From Moringa oleifera (taxonomy: Eukaryota; Streptophyta; Magnoliopsida; Brassicales; Moringaceae): DNA of 64,000 nt. The DNA lies in contig JAJFZO010000094.1 of assembly GCA_021397835.1 (NCBI GenBank), positions 10,702,001-10,766,000 of the forward strand, read 5' to 3'. Below are positions 37,401 to 49,300 of this stretch, in pieces (position 1 is the stretch's first letter; the number at the start of each line of letters is the position of its first letter). A program made the position numbers and the translations under genes. A model generated the notes under the pieces. It was not told the origin of the DNA and did not search any database. It worked only from the letters and a program-made list of their open reading frames with translations.

Positions 37401-40267
37401 TACTATTAGTAATAATTTTGGAAGTTTTAATCTCTCCTCATCCTTATTGGAAAACTTGAAGTTAAGAAAATCATATGAGTTAAGTGAAATCTACTTCATT
37501 CCTCCTGCATTAGTTCCTTGAATTTAACTTTTGATTGCCATGATCAATAAGATTAATGAACAAACTTTCTATCCCTTTTATTCATTTTTCAACACTCCGA
37601 GACAGAATGCTTCTTATTGGCCATCAATAAGAAGCACACTATGAAATATTAACATAAGCATAGCAACCTTCTTTAGAATGTTTGGATTAGTCACAATTTT
37701 ATATGAATTTTTTGCCTCTAAGTTCTTTTGCTAAAATATCCTTCCAGATTGAATAATATTCTCCATCTTCTCCGTATGATGAATCACTGAATTCATCATC
37801 CAACATAATAATATCAAAAGGAATCCAATAACATAGAGAATCAATCAGGCTCAATTATCTTACTCAAGACTTCCATTGAATAGTTGACAAGATCTCCCTC
37901 CTCGATGCCTTCTCAAGTGTGAAACTTAGAATTGACTTCAATCAAAATCATTGGCTCTCATCATAGAGTGGTTGATAGCTACATTTATAAGATCATCTTC
38001 CTCAACTACCTTGAGACAAAGGCTATTCCAAATAGATTTACACTTCCATGATACTCCTAATAGATCTTCAGATGACTTTCTAATAAATCAAGTAGGTGAC
38101 CAGTTCATATCAATTCCTTCACTCTCTTTCATTTTTTGTGGTGCAACTTTTCATGTGAATCCTTCCATTTTCTTTGAATTCTCATATTGACATTGAATGG
38201 GCTTACTATCTATCATGCTAGGACAAATCTGATAGACATGACTGTGGCATAGCTAGGTGTTCTCTCCAAGATCCTTACTTTCCTCCTTCAAGTGGGTTCA
38301 ACAAGAATCAGTGGCCTTCAGTTAACTCCATTCAGGCTTCCATATAACCTCTTTGTACGCTCTGCACTGCTTCCACAAGTTGCCCCATTGCCCTTTGCAT
38401 CTCTATCATGTCTTGGGTTTGGTTGGGCCTAAGAGTTTCCGGTCTTCTAATTGTTATAGCAAAACTAGATTCTTCTTTGACTCCGATACCAAATATGACA
38501 TAGGAAAAAATGAATACCAAAATAGTAAACTTGCTAAAGAGAAGCAAAGTGACCAAAAGAGATAGAAAAGGACAGTATATCGTCTGGATATCCAGCCAGG
38601 AATAAGAGAAAGAGAATATCAGACAAACTCAAAATCTTATCACTTCATTCGTTCGTCCTATAGAGCATGATATATCGATTGATCTTTATGATCAATCTAA
38701 AAGGAAAGGAAGTTAATATACTGCTTAAAAGATTCTAACTTCAAAAGGCTACTTAATAACAATGGTAGTAATCACAAAAGTCTTATAAAAAATCATGATC
38801 CTTGCTGGAAAACTTCAAGCAACATACATCTTATGGCTTTTTGAAAACCTATCAACTTCCCTCCTCATTAGAACTACAAGATGAAAAATTCAACATCCAG
38901 ATTCACAAAAAGCTTTCAAGATAGAAAGGAAAAAGGAGAAGTCCAGAAAATCTAAGGACACAAGGGAGAATGTGGCTAGAAGGTATCAAGAAATTGTAAG
39001 AAAACATTGGAAAAGAAAACGAGATCAAGGCAATAAAAACCAATTATAAGTTTTGGGTGCAGCTAATATAAAAATATAACTAAGATATGCAAAAGGTTAA
39101 CAGAAAAGATAAATCACCCCATCTTTGGACGAATACTTGGCTCAGGGTGCAGTAACCATAAGCAGAATGAAGCTTCCTTTGGGAAATTGAGCAACAACTG
39201 AGGAGGAAGAACTCGATGTCTCAAACTAGACATAGTTCTGGTTTTCTCATCTCTTGAGCTAAATGGACAGAATAACTGTATAGAAATAATACTATCTCGT
39301 TAGTCTATGACTGAAGACAAACAGAAAGACGGTAGAAATGGAAGAAAACATAATGAACTTTACATGTCCAATGCTACCAAAAAAACATTTAACTTTAATT
39401 ACAAACCTCAAAAAGAAGAACACCCAATCGATAAATGTCTGAAGCACAGGTACTTGGACCACCAGCAACCTCTTCGGGGCTAGAGTACCAGCTGTTTTCC
39501 ATATGCAAAATCTGTTTCATTGGAAATGGTTGCCTCTTCTCTTCTATTTCCTCAACATGCCTTCTGTCCAACATCTTAGTTTCTTCAGTCACTTCTAACA
39601 ATTCATGGGTTACATACAATGAGCTAGACTGCATGCAACTAGCTTCTGATAAGGCATTTGTTGGAGTTGTAGCAAGTTGAAGATTCTCTCCTCCCAGCCT
39701 ATTTCTCCATTGTTGCATTTCATTGGGCAAGGTAGAGGACAAATCCTTCATCTCCATGGTTTGACTATTCAGTCCATCCTCCACAGAATCAGAGCCAGAA
39801 TCTGAACAAGATGCGGACTCAATGAAAGCGACGTGGTTAAAGGAGGACATGACAAAGCATGAAGGCCGGACATTATGAACAACAATTCCTTGAGAGTGTG
39901 CTACATTTACTATTTCCACTATTTGCCTAAATATGTGCAAGCATTCAAATACATCAACAGTTCGGTCTGGCTTGTCCAACCACTGCCTCAGACTGACATC
40001 ACCCCATTCTATGTTGCGGACAAAACGGTCAGCCAGTACTTCATCTTCACAAGCCCTAGAAACGCCAACCTGGTTTCTAAGGTTGTCACTGTGAGCCAGC
40101 AAAGCCCTATCACTATCTTTTCTCAACCCAAAATCACTAGATGCATTTCCCGAAAGACCAATTCTTTCAACACATGGCAGGGCAGGATTCCTGTCTGAGA
40201 GACCAGAACCATTCAATCCCCTAGAACTATCAGATTTCTGCCAAGCAGAGTCAGAAGAACCTTCCAT
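34478..40267 (-). CDS. SPA3/SPA4: SPA3/SPA4-type suppressor of phyA-105 protein, 7 exons
   Basis: SPA proteins join COP1 in a nuclear CUL4-DDB1 E3 ligase that degrades light-response factors such as HY5 and CO in darkness. Exons (minus): 39407-40267, 39118-39275, 35673-36645, 35448-35594, 35001-35312, 34817-34876, 34478-34666, giving 899 residues in phase. A kinase-like region covers about residues 100-330 ([47 protein letters not shown]), a coiled coil about 345-400 ([13 protein letters not shown] heptads, [15 protein letters not shown]), and WD40 repeats about 585-899. YYYDLRN is a DWD-box-like site for DDB1 contact. The short N-terminal part fits SPA3/SPA4 rather than SPA1/SPA2. Start 40267 (MEGSS) follows a leader intron acceptor TTTTTGTTAG near 40283. 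Exon 4 seems to end at a GC donor. Intron 2 (2.5 kb) holds an LTR relic. Confidence 0.95.
37120..37568 (-). repeat. 3' LTR of the TRIM-like element (approximate)
   Basis: Best shared core with the other copy: GATCTTTATGGTCAATC against GATCTTTATGATCAATC, GGAAGCTAATAT against GGAAGTTAATAT, and TGGAAAACTTGAAG against TGGAAAACTTCAAG, all in the same order. Confidence 0.65.
38495..38935 (-). repeat. 5' LTR of the TRIM-like element (approximate)
   Basis: Colinear with the copy at 37120-37568, including the AAACTTGCTAAAGAGAAGC start region against AAGCTTGTTTAAGAGAAGT. It lies directly beside the primer-binding-like site. Confidence 0.65.
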
Positions 40268-43200
40268 TGTCATCCACCTAGAGCTAACAAAAACCACAAC
40301 ATACACATCCATAACGTGGAGGAGCTCTCAAAATTCTTAAGCTTACGCACCCTTTCACTTCCACCATTACCATTTTGAATTAGAGACTCATTTCATTTGG
40401 ACAAGCCAAAAGAAGCCAACGTCCCATCAGGCCAGGCACTGAAACTCAGAAAGAGGAACACTATTCCCTGTAGCCACACAGGAAATGAGCAAAGACACAT
40501 GAACTTTCAGCAAGCAAAACAGACGACGTCACGAACCCAACCATCAGCAAGACCACTCAAGGGAAAGTTCAACACATTAAACTTAAATAAGTAAACAACA
40601 TCCAAATTACCCATTACCGAAGATACAATTACAAACACATGCAATTTCAGCAGCAAACAACACAAAGCACCACTATTTAAAAATTCATCAATATACGCAC
40701 TAGTTCCATGTATCTATAGAGAGAGAGAGAGAGAGATAAGGTACCTATACCACCATGAAAGGATCTTGTGCCCTTGCTAAAACAAACTAACCACAGAGCC
40801 ACACACGAGAAGACTGTTACTTGCACCTTGACTAGCAGAAGAAAAGCCTCGAAACCTCATAAATTCCCAACATTTTTCAAGAAAGGAAAAGAAATAAAAT
40901 CCACAACAAAAACTCAGACCATGCGTGGAAATATTGAGCAAAAATACTTTCTATAAAATCTTGAGGCCCTACCCCTCCGAATACAGGTACTTTAAATATT
41001 GTTTGTTTTCTGAAACATCGGCCACTCTTTTAGATGGCTCTGGGTTATCTTCCCGCTTTATTCTATGTGGGCAACGTGGCACGACCATGACCTCAAGGCT
41101 TCGCTCATGGGAAGAGGCCAAAAAGTAAAAATAAAATAACCTGTGGACCCAGGAAATGCAAAATTTAAATAAAAGTATCATACGAATTTGGGTATATAAG
41201 GTAATATAGTATTAGCTAGGCGTGGAAAAAGAGAATGCTTGGTTTCCAAAACAGGAAAGTGATCGGGTCAAAACCCAAAACATCCGTTGTGTTTTTTGGT
41301 GAGACGACGTATCTTTTGTTAAACAATTGAAGTTGATGCTCAGTGTGTGGCTAACACTATACCTAATGATGTTGTTCTGCCAATAAACAGTCAGCACGAA
41401 TATTCTAAAAGTCCTATTAAACAAAAGAACCAGCTTTTGTTGAGAAACAGTGTTTCAATAATATTTAATACTTTGATTTCCTATTTTATTAGCAGGAAAC
41501 AGATGAGCCGTGAAAACTGGAGGGAAATGAATTTTAAGAGAACGACAGGAATAGACCTCTGTGTAGTCTTCAAGGGTGATATCTTGTCTTGCACTGCTTT
41601 CTTCTTAAAACTGAAAACTTGGTTCTTCACCAACAAAATGCAGAAAATAATCTGAAGTCTAAAACCAAGAAAATTAGACTTGATTTATAGAGAGTTTGAT
41701 GCTTATTTTTTTAAAAATCCAAATGTAGAAACTAAAAATGGAAGCTTGTTTTCCACTGTAAATGGATCATATAAGACATTTTTGGTCAGACTAGGAAGAA
41801 TATCAGAGCATAGCAACCGGTTGAGTGGAGGAGAGAAGACCACATTAGAGGGCAGCCATCATTTTCACCCCAAGATTGAGGATAGTTCTTGAATGAATCA
41901 TGGACGGAAAATAATATATCTCTTGAAATTAAGAATAAAGAGACCGAACCCAATTCTTATTTCCATGACAGGAAAATAAGTAATCATTTATCTTCTCCCA
42001 ACTTTGATTTTTTTTATCTTACACATATTAATTTTGTGGGGTTAGAAACTTGTGGGTGTGTTTTAAGCTATCATAATTGCAATTGTACAAGTGCCGTATT
42101 GAAGGTTTGCTGTTTCTAGATGGAAGTGGCGCCTCACAGCTGGCGGTGAGGCCATGAACAGGGAGGAGTGAGTCATCAATTCTGAAGAAACAGCTTTCTT
42201 TGTCATCTCTGATTTGATATGTGGATGGTGCTGTTCAAAGTTACTTGGGCAGAACAATGATGGGTTCTTTGATGGAATTGTAGTTAAGGCTTAGCATTAA
42301 TGGATCTTCAGTGTTCCATCAAATTCACTGTACATGTGAGACAGAAATTGAAAAGAGTGAAAATCATTTATCTAGAGATCTTACGAATGGAGATATAATG
42401 CATGTGACTGCCGCATGAAAGATCAAGTCGAAGTCAATGACTTGTGATTTCAATAGGATGCACCGTGGCTGCACAGAAGCCCACATAGATTTCAAACATT
42501 AATTCATCATCCACTTTGGTAAAAGATACGGACCTTTATTTCTCTCAACTATGCACCTTCAACTGTGGGGGAGACCACACACGATTGCCAATATCCAGCT
42601 TCCTCAGCACCGAAGGAAGAGAAAGACTTGATAATTTGGATGGTACAGGTAGAATTCTTCCCTCTGGTATGCAACAAATTTAACAAGTAACATGGCTCTT
42701 GAGATCATCATGTTCCCTGCAATTCAAGAGACCAAGAGATAAGGAGGTCTCTATGCGTTCATTTCCATTTAAGGTACTGAAATGGTGGCTTAGGCCACTG
42801 GCTTTCCTGAACGATGGCACTGCAACTGATCTAATCCACTCCTTTTCTCACAGCTGACAAATTAAAAGCTCTACAAGCACCTTAAAATCCATAAAGCACA
42901 GGCAGCTCTTACTCCACGCAGACCTCTTCTGACAGGCTGAGGGAAAAAATCAAGTAAGATAACCTTTAAGTACTCCGAGCTGATAGGTCATTAGACCAAT
43001 CCATGCTGTTAGCAATTGCAGAAGACCTTAATAACTTGATAACAATATACGCTACAAGAATTGGCTGCATTTTTTGAAATTACAGTTGCCAGGTGGAAAT
43101 AAAATACACGTGACAAATCGCTTTGACAAAGACAATTCTAAGCTATAAGCTTTAACTAAATATGGCCACCAGCCATGTTCCTAAAAGCAACCATCCTATA

Positions 43201-43313
43201 CAAAAACCCCACCCCTCAACTTGGTGTCATACATCACAAGGGAAAATCACTATACCAATTATTATGCAGGATCTCTCACATAATGGTTTTCTTTGTTTGG
43301 GGTTTAAAAGAGC
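40268..43313. other. Intergenic region between SPA and the kinase
   Basis: The first part is the SPA leader with a leader intron and an AG run at 40718-40736. The rest, to the kinase stop, has no recognisable gene. Short plus-strand frames (41347-41655, 41680-41892, 41889-42119) resemble nothing known to me. In Arabidopsis this interval holds legume-lectin-like genes; none is visible here. The last 500 bp are probably the kinase 3' UTR. Confidence 0.55.
40718..40736. repeat. (AG)n microsatellite in SPA leader region
   Basis: Uninterrupted AG run of 19 bp. Confidence 0.88.
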
Positions 43314-46300
43314 TCAGCGACCAGAAACAAATAATGAATTGGTTGAAATTTGGTTCCCCTCCAACTGAACTTTTCTGCCTTTTGCCTTGTCAATGCGTGC
43401 TCGCCTAACAGCTTCTTGTATATGGCGATCATGATCCTTAAGCACCTGATCCACATTGCCTGACGGAACCAGCAACGGTCCAGAGTAGTGAATCTTGTGA
43501 CCCTTTGACCCATAACCAAGCTGGAATGAACAAAGACAAGTATCGCTTGTCAGGCAATAAAAAGGCATCATTGACAAAAGAAGTTAACCAAGAATGCACT
43601 TTCAAAATGCAGCAAACAAGAGGGAAAAAAAGAAGAAGAAGAGATTAGTAACTTAAGCAGAGAATTTTGAGTAGACATGACAACAGAAACACAAAAGCAC
43701 TTTATCCTAGAGATGATTTAAGAGAAAGGTAGGGTGTCTCAATAATTCTTACAACTAAAAGATACATTTACAAAACAGAATTCAACTAAGTATAAAGCCA
43801 AGAAATAGGAAAAAGAAAATTCTATTGAAGAATGGAAATCTTATCAGTAGTAAGAAATTTGGACAAGGACAATTGATAAAGGGAAAAAGGTTATGGTCAC
43901 AAATACTTACAAGGACTGGATCTCTGTTGGTGACTCTTCCATCATCTTTCTGATGAGAACCTGCAACACTCTGTAAATGATGCTTTTGGTCCTGTTGGAT
44001 CAAGGTTTCTGAGGACTCCTTGAAGGACCCTGGAAACCTTGTCATTAGTTTGGGAGCTTCTGGCTGTGAAGGACCAGATCTTTCCCTGTGATCTTCAGCT
44101 AATAAACTCCTCCTTGCTGCCACCAAGCCTGACATTGCTGACAAGTCAGCACCAGTTGAAATCTTTGGGGCATCATCCAGGTTTCTGCCACTCCTTGCCC
44201 ATGCAGCCCGATGAGCCAGTGGCCCTGAATGGGAGCCTCTCTTATGTGGATGCCCCTGAGGATCTACATTTGAGTCTGTCACCTGTGAAGGTCTAGGAGG
44301 ATCTATTGGAAAGCCAGAAGCAACTTCTTCTGGATGAGGATTGAACTTCTCACTCCGGCTCTTAGAGTTAGACTGACCTTGTCTTTTCTGAGTGGAGAGA
44401 AGTTATCCCATCACAATAGAATTAGTCACGCTTCTAATGGACACAGAATTCATCAAACTATGCAAAACCAGACTAAAACCAAAAACGGTAATTTATGGGC
44501 ACTTAAATCCTGGAAACAATAACCAGTCCATCTTCTGTGAAATAATCCTAAAACTCAAGGCCTACATCACTTGAACGAATATATGGACTGGATACAAGCT
44601 TCTCATTTGAAAGGCAATAGTGTTATGCTTGCATTCACAGCGCAAAGAGGAGAGAAGTGAAACAAAATATCTCATCAACAGCCCCAAAGTTTTTTTTCCA
44701 TCATAGTGTTTATGATAAAGAGGGGTTCACAAACACAAAAGACCATTGACATGTCAGAAGTAATTAAATTAATTTTCACTAAAATGAGTGCCTCTTCCTA
44801 CTGTTGTCGTCCCCATTTCAAGTTAAGGAGGAGTTATCTTCAGCTTCCTTTTCTATTTCCTTTTCCATCACATCATGGCTCTCAGTTTTAAATGTCTTGT
44901 GTAAGTAAGGGTCCTTGAAGTTTTTTATCAAACCATATATAGGGGAAAAAGAAAAGAGATTTCTTTTTGCTAATTACACAACAAGGTTTGAAGATAATAG
45001 GATGTTGGCCAACACAAGTTTTCATAGAGCAAACCCAACTCCAGTCCTGCATCCACTCAAAGAATAGAGAACAGGAATGAAGAATATAGGAGCACCATTA
45101 TAATCACAAGTAGGCTACCTGCATTGACAAGACTAACTCAGCATTGGCATCAGGCGCTGGCACAGCTCGAGATTCCCTTGTTCCTCTCCTTTCAAGGTCA
45201 AGTCTCTGGCCCTTGATACCTGCTGCTCCTTGCCTACAAGTGTGAGCGAATAAAATAACTAGTACTTAGAAAGGAGCAGTTCAAAGGAATATAAAGGAGA
45301 TTAAGCAGTTTAAAAAAAAAAACCACAATAATTCACCACAGGCTAAAAGAAATGAGTTGCAAGAACCAAATATTAAAATGATTAGCAGTAAATTATTGGA
45401 GCATAAGTAACCAGTTGAAAAGATGAAAGACTAACGATATTGAAATAACTCAAGACTTTCAGCAATATCCTCAAAATAACATGCCAACAAGGTATTAACC
45501 AATCAAGTCACTCAGGACAATCTAGTCAACATCAAGAATTTTTCTAATGTCATTAAGTTGTTTTCCAAAGCTGCACCTTGCTAAGACATTGTATGGACAG
45601 GAAACTTCAGTGACGCGAACTACAAATTGCATATATAACTAGACAATGTCAGGCAAAAAGGAAAAAAAGAAAACCAAATTCCTGTTGGGGCCACATAATC
45701 ATTTTATTCTTTTATTTTTTATCAGAAACAAACAAAAAAAAAAAAGGATCATTTTTTGATTTGCAGAACATCATTGTATAGTCCAATAAACAGAAACTAT
45801 CGAAAATTAATATGATCATTGAACTTATGACATGTTAACATGCACTACAATCATATATAGTATTTACCTTCTGGCTTCCTCATCTCTCATTTTCGCATCA
45901 AACTCTTTGCTGGGAGGATACTTCGGCAAGCTTGAAGGATCACAAGGAAGGGGTTTTGCTGTAAAAAACTGGATGTATTGAACTAAACAAGTCAAGGAAG
46001 ATGGGAGACTTCATTGATATCTAATTACCAATAGTGTAAACAACAGTGATGCCAACAAGAGTATAGAATACTATCAATGTTGGCAAATAATCAAAGTTGA
46101 TAAACTACAACAAAAACAAGGGGGAATAAAATATTAGTCAACGTTCTGATACCTAAGATCTTAAATCTTAGAAGTGCACTATATAAAATTGTTGTACCAG
46201 AAAACCCAATAATGAAGACATTTAATCTTTTAAAAACAACAATTTAAAATCAAACTCTGGAAATTGGCAGACAAATTTATTCATAGAAATAGTTTATAGA

Positions 46301-49300
46301 TCAGAGCCAAAGACAAGGGAGTGGCTTGATTTGAGAAACCTAGAAAAGCCATAGTGGAAATTGAATAAAAAAAAAACATAGAAGCAAACTCTGCTGTCTA
46401 TTGAACTAATAGATAAAACTTATAATAACGCATGTAAATGTCTTTTTATAAGAAAAAGAAAAAAGAAAAAAGAAAAGAATGAACTGATTAAACTGCGTAC
46501 ACCATCCTTTCACATCACCTCAACACACCTGCATAACGCACAGACGGGTAGGGGGGGAGAATACAGATGGACAAAGAACACTAGTTCAGATTCTATTGAA
46601 CTTCATTCACAAAAGCATCATACCTCACTCTTCAAAGCAGAAGCAGCAGTTCCACGATCGGCTGGATCTATTGACAGCAGGGTCTCCATAAGTTCTAAAG
46701 CTGATGCAGGAAATTCCCTAAATGTTTCTGCTACACAACGTCTATAAGGCTGTTGGGGCTTAAATATGGTAGCATGAGGCAACTTTGATTTTTTCCAGTA
46801 CTCCTCGGAAGGTGAGCCACATAGCTTGAAAATTTTATGCAATTGCTCCACCTATAAGGCAGAAGATGTGGACTTTAATCATTAATGTTATATAACAAAA
46901 AAACCACTCTTTTTGGAGACTCTAACTTAACTACTTCAAAACAAGACCATATATTACAAACAGCGATAAAGAATTTTTTTTTTCTTAAAGAAAAGCAAAG
47001 ATAAGGAGTAATGACATGAAAATACTAACACTAAATTTCAAATGTTTACAACAAACAAAAAAGAAAAGAAAAACTCAACACCTTAAACCACCCACTTGCC
47101 ACCAAAGTTCATGTGAAATCATTCACAAGGTCTAACGCAAGAAGCCAACGGGAAAATCCCTAAGAAAAGGAAAAAGGCCAATAGTAAAATATCATAAGAT
47201 GCATATCCTTGTGACACCACAACTAAATTAAGAAGCAGTGCAAAAGCAGTTCCACAGTGACATAATAATGAAAAGCTTCCAGTTCGTCAATTCCCAGCTG
47301 AGAAAAGTTTAAAGGAACTGGTCTATTAAAGTGAGTTACAATCTAAAAAGTTCATCTAATTTTAGAATTGTGCCATGGTTAGTGGTTCTATCAACAGTCA
47401 GAGTCTTTTTCTTCTTTACATTTTTCTTTGACTGACAGGATAAAGTCTAAACTGATAAGTCATTGCTATAACAACCTTCTTACATCAGATTTAATGATTT
47501 CCCATCTGTTTCTTGTTCCCTTGTGCCTCACAGGGCATAAACCCTTGACCTGTGGATTTCAGATGAAAACTGAGCAAATCTCTGATATCTAGGTTTCCCT
47601 GACACATTATGGTCCTATTCTTACAGCCATCGTGTTCCCTAGAGGTGCATCAACAAACAAACCAATATTGTCAGTGATCAACTCATTGTGATATTATTAC
47701 TGGTTCCCTACATTAGCTTCATGAATTGATGAAAAGGGTCAACAAAAAAATTGGTTCAGATAGACACAGTGCAAAATGGAGATCAGCTGATGTAGTTACA
47801 ATACATACATACATATATATAAAATCATAAATGAAGTTGAATGTTATAAGCTCATGAACTTATATGATCAATATCATGTATTTAAAGGTAAGATTAGTAA
47901 ATGCCCCAGAAAGATGATCCCTAAAGTTTCATATGATCATTTCAACAAAGCCTAAGGACTCATGTACTTCTGGCTTCCAAGAAACCTGAGTCCATTCAAT
48001 AATTTGTTTGGAATTCTAATAATTACGAACCGAGGCTGCTATTCCGATGATGATATATTATTAAAATGCAGCACAGAAGTTTCCTTGGAGCAACGAAAAG
48101 CAATCAACAAAAGTTCCACATATTTGATAGAAAACCAGATAAATACTGCTTACTTAAGATAAAATACCTCAGTTCTTCCAGGCATAATAGGCTTGCCAGC
48201 ATACAGTTCAGCAAGTATGCACCCTGTACTCCATAAATCCACAGCAGTCCCATAGTAAGTTGCTCCAAGTAAAAGTTCTGGTGGCCGGTACCAAAGCGTT
48301 ACCACACGACTTGTCAGAGGCTGAATTTGTAGGGGATCAAAAAAACTTGCAAGGCCAAAGTCGGCAATCTTCAAAATGCCATTGTTGTCAATTAGAAGGT
48401 TGGATCCCTTTATGTCACGATGTAGGACACCACGGCTGTGGCAATGATCAAGTCCATGTAAAAGCTGCTGCATATAACATTTAACCTGGCAACAAATACA
48501 TTAAGGAAAAGAAAAAATATCAGGTTTCCACAAAATATAAAAAAAAAAAAGAAAAAGAAAAGTAACAACAATACAAACAAATACCTAAAGATTACAAGAT
48601 CTAACAGAATATTTTCAACACAAGTGCTAAATCAAAAGTTAACTAAGAAAAGATAATATTAGAAGAAAAGCCTACAAAGTGGAAACATCAAATCAAACTT
48701 CAGATTATGGGGCAAAATCTCAAAATACATTGAGTTCCAGTTATGGAGAAAAAAGTAAAACCTTTCACAAGTACCTGGGGCTCTGAAAACTTCAGACCTG
48801 GGTGCGAGGCTAGCCCTGCCAGATCATGTTCCATATACTCAAAAACTAGATACAAGCTGCAAGACATCCTTGATGTAACTAGACCTTCCAGCTTTATGAC
48901 ATTTGGATGATCAAGCCGACGCAAAATGTGAATTTCCCTTGCCATAAAACGAACACTCTCAGGCTCCAAGTTATCAAACCTTACTTTCTTCAGAGCAACA
49001 ATTTTCTTTTGATCAAGATCACGAGCTCTATAAACGTTACTGTAAGTTCCCTGACCAATCTGCATAAAATAGGTGTCAGAAACAACATGTCAAAACCAGC
49101 CATTAGAAATTTTCAAGCAGAAATCACACTGGACAGCATCAGGTAACGATTGGAGATATTATAATAACTATCGGTAAATTAGAATGAGGGATCTTATTTA
49201 ATCCTGTAGAACTACCTTTTAAAAATTCCAACTTCAGGGAATTTGACACTACAGGCCCATAATAGTCATAAGGAAATGGATGAAACCTCTAATCTGTTTC

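Larger units (their letters stand above)
37120..38935 (-). mobile_element. Decayed TRIM-like LTR retrotransposon in SPA intron 2
   Basis: Two diverged direct repeats (about 37120-37568 and 38495-38935) flank about 0.9 kb. Read on the minus strand, the first LTR is followed at once by TGGTATCGGAG (38481-38491), like the usual primer-binding site for initiator tRNA-Met. TAAAAGGGATAG (37569-37580) is a plausible polypurine tract directly before the second LTR. The internal part keeps a short gag-like frame near 38332-38450 but no protease, integrase or polymerase, so it is non-autonomous and old. Ends and target duplication could not be fixed. Confidence 0.7.

Noticed and set aside
40268..40312. 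Upstream in-frame extension of SPA by 15 residues
   Set aside because: The sequence is T-rich and ends in a strong TTAG acceptor near 40283, so it is most likely a leader intron; MEGSS is the conserved start.
41347..42119. Three short plus-strand frames where Arabidopsis has lectin genes
   Set aside because: No legume-lectin motifs; frames are short, unrelated and AT-biased.
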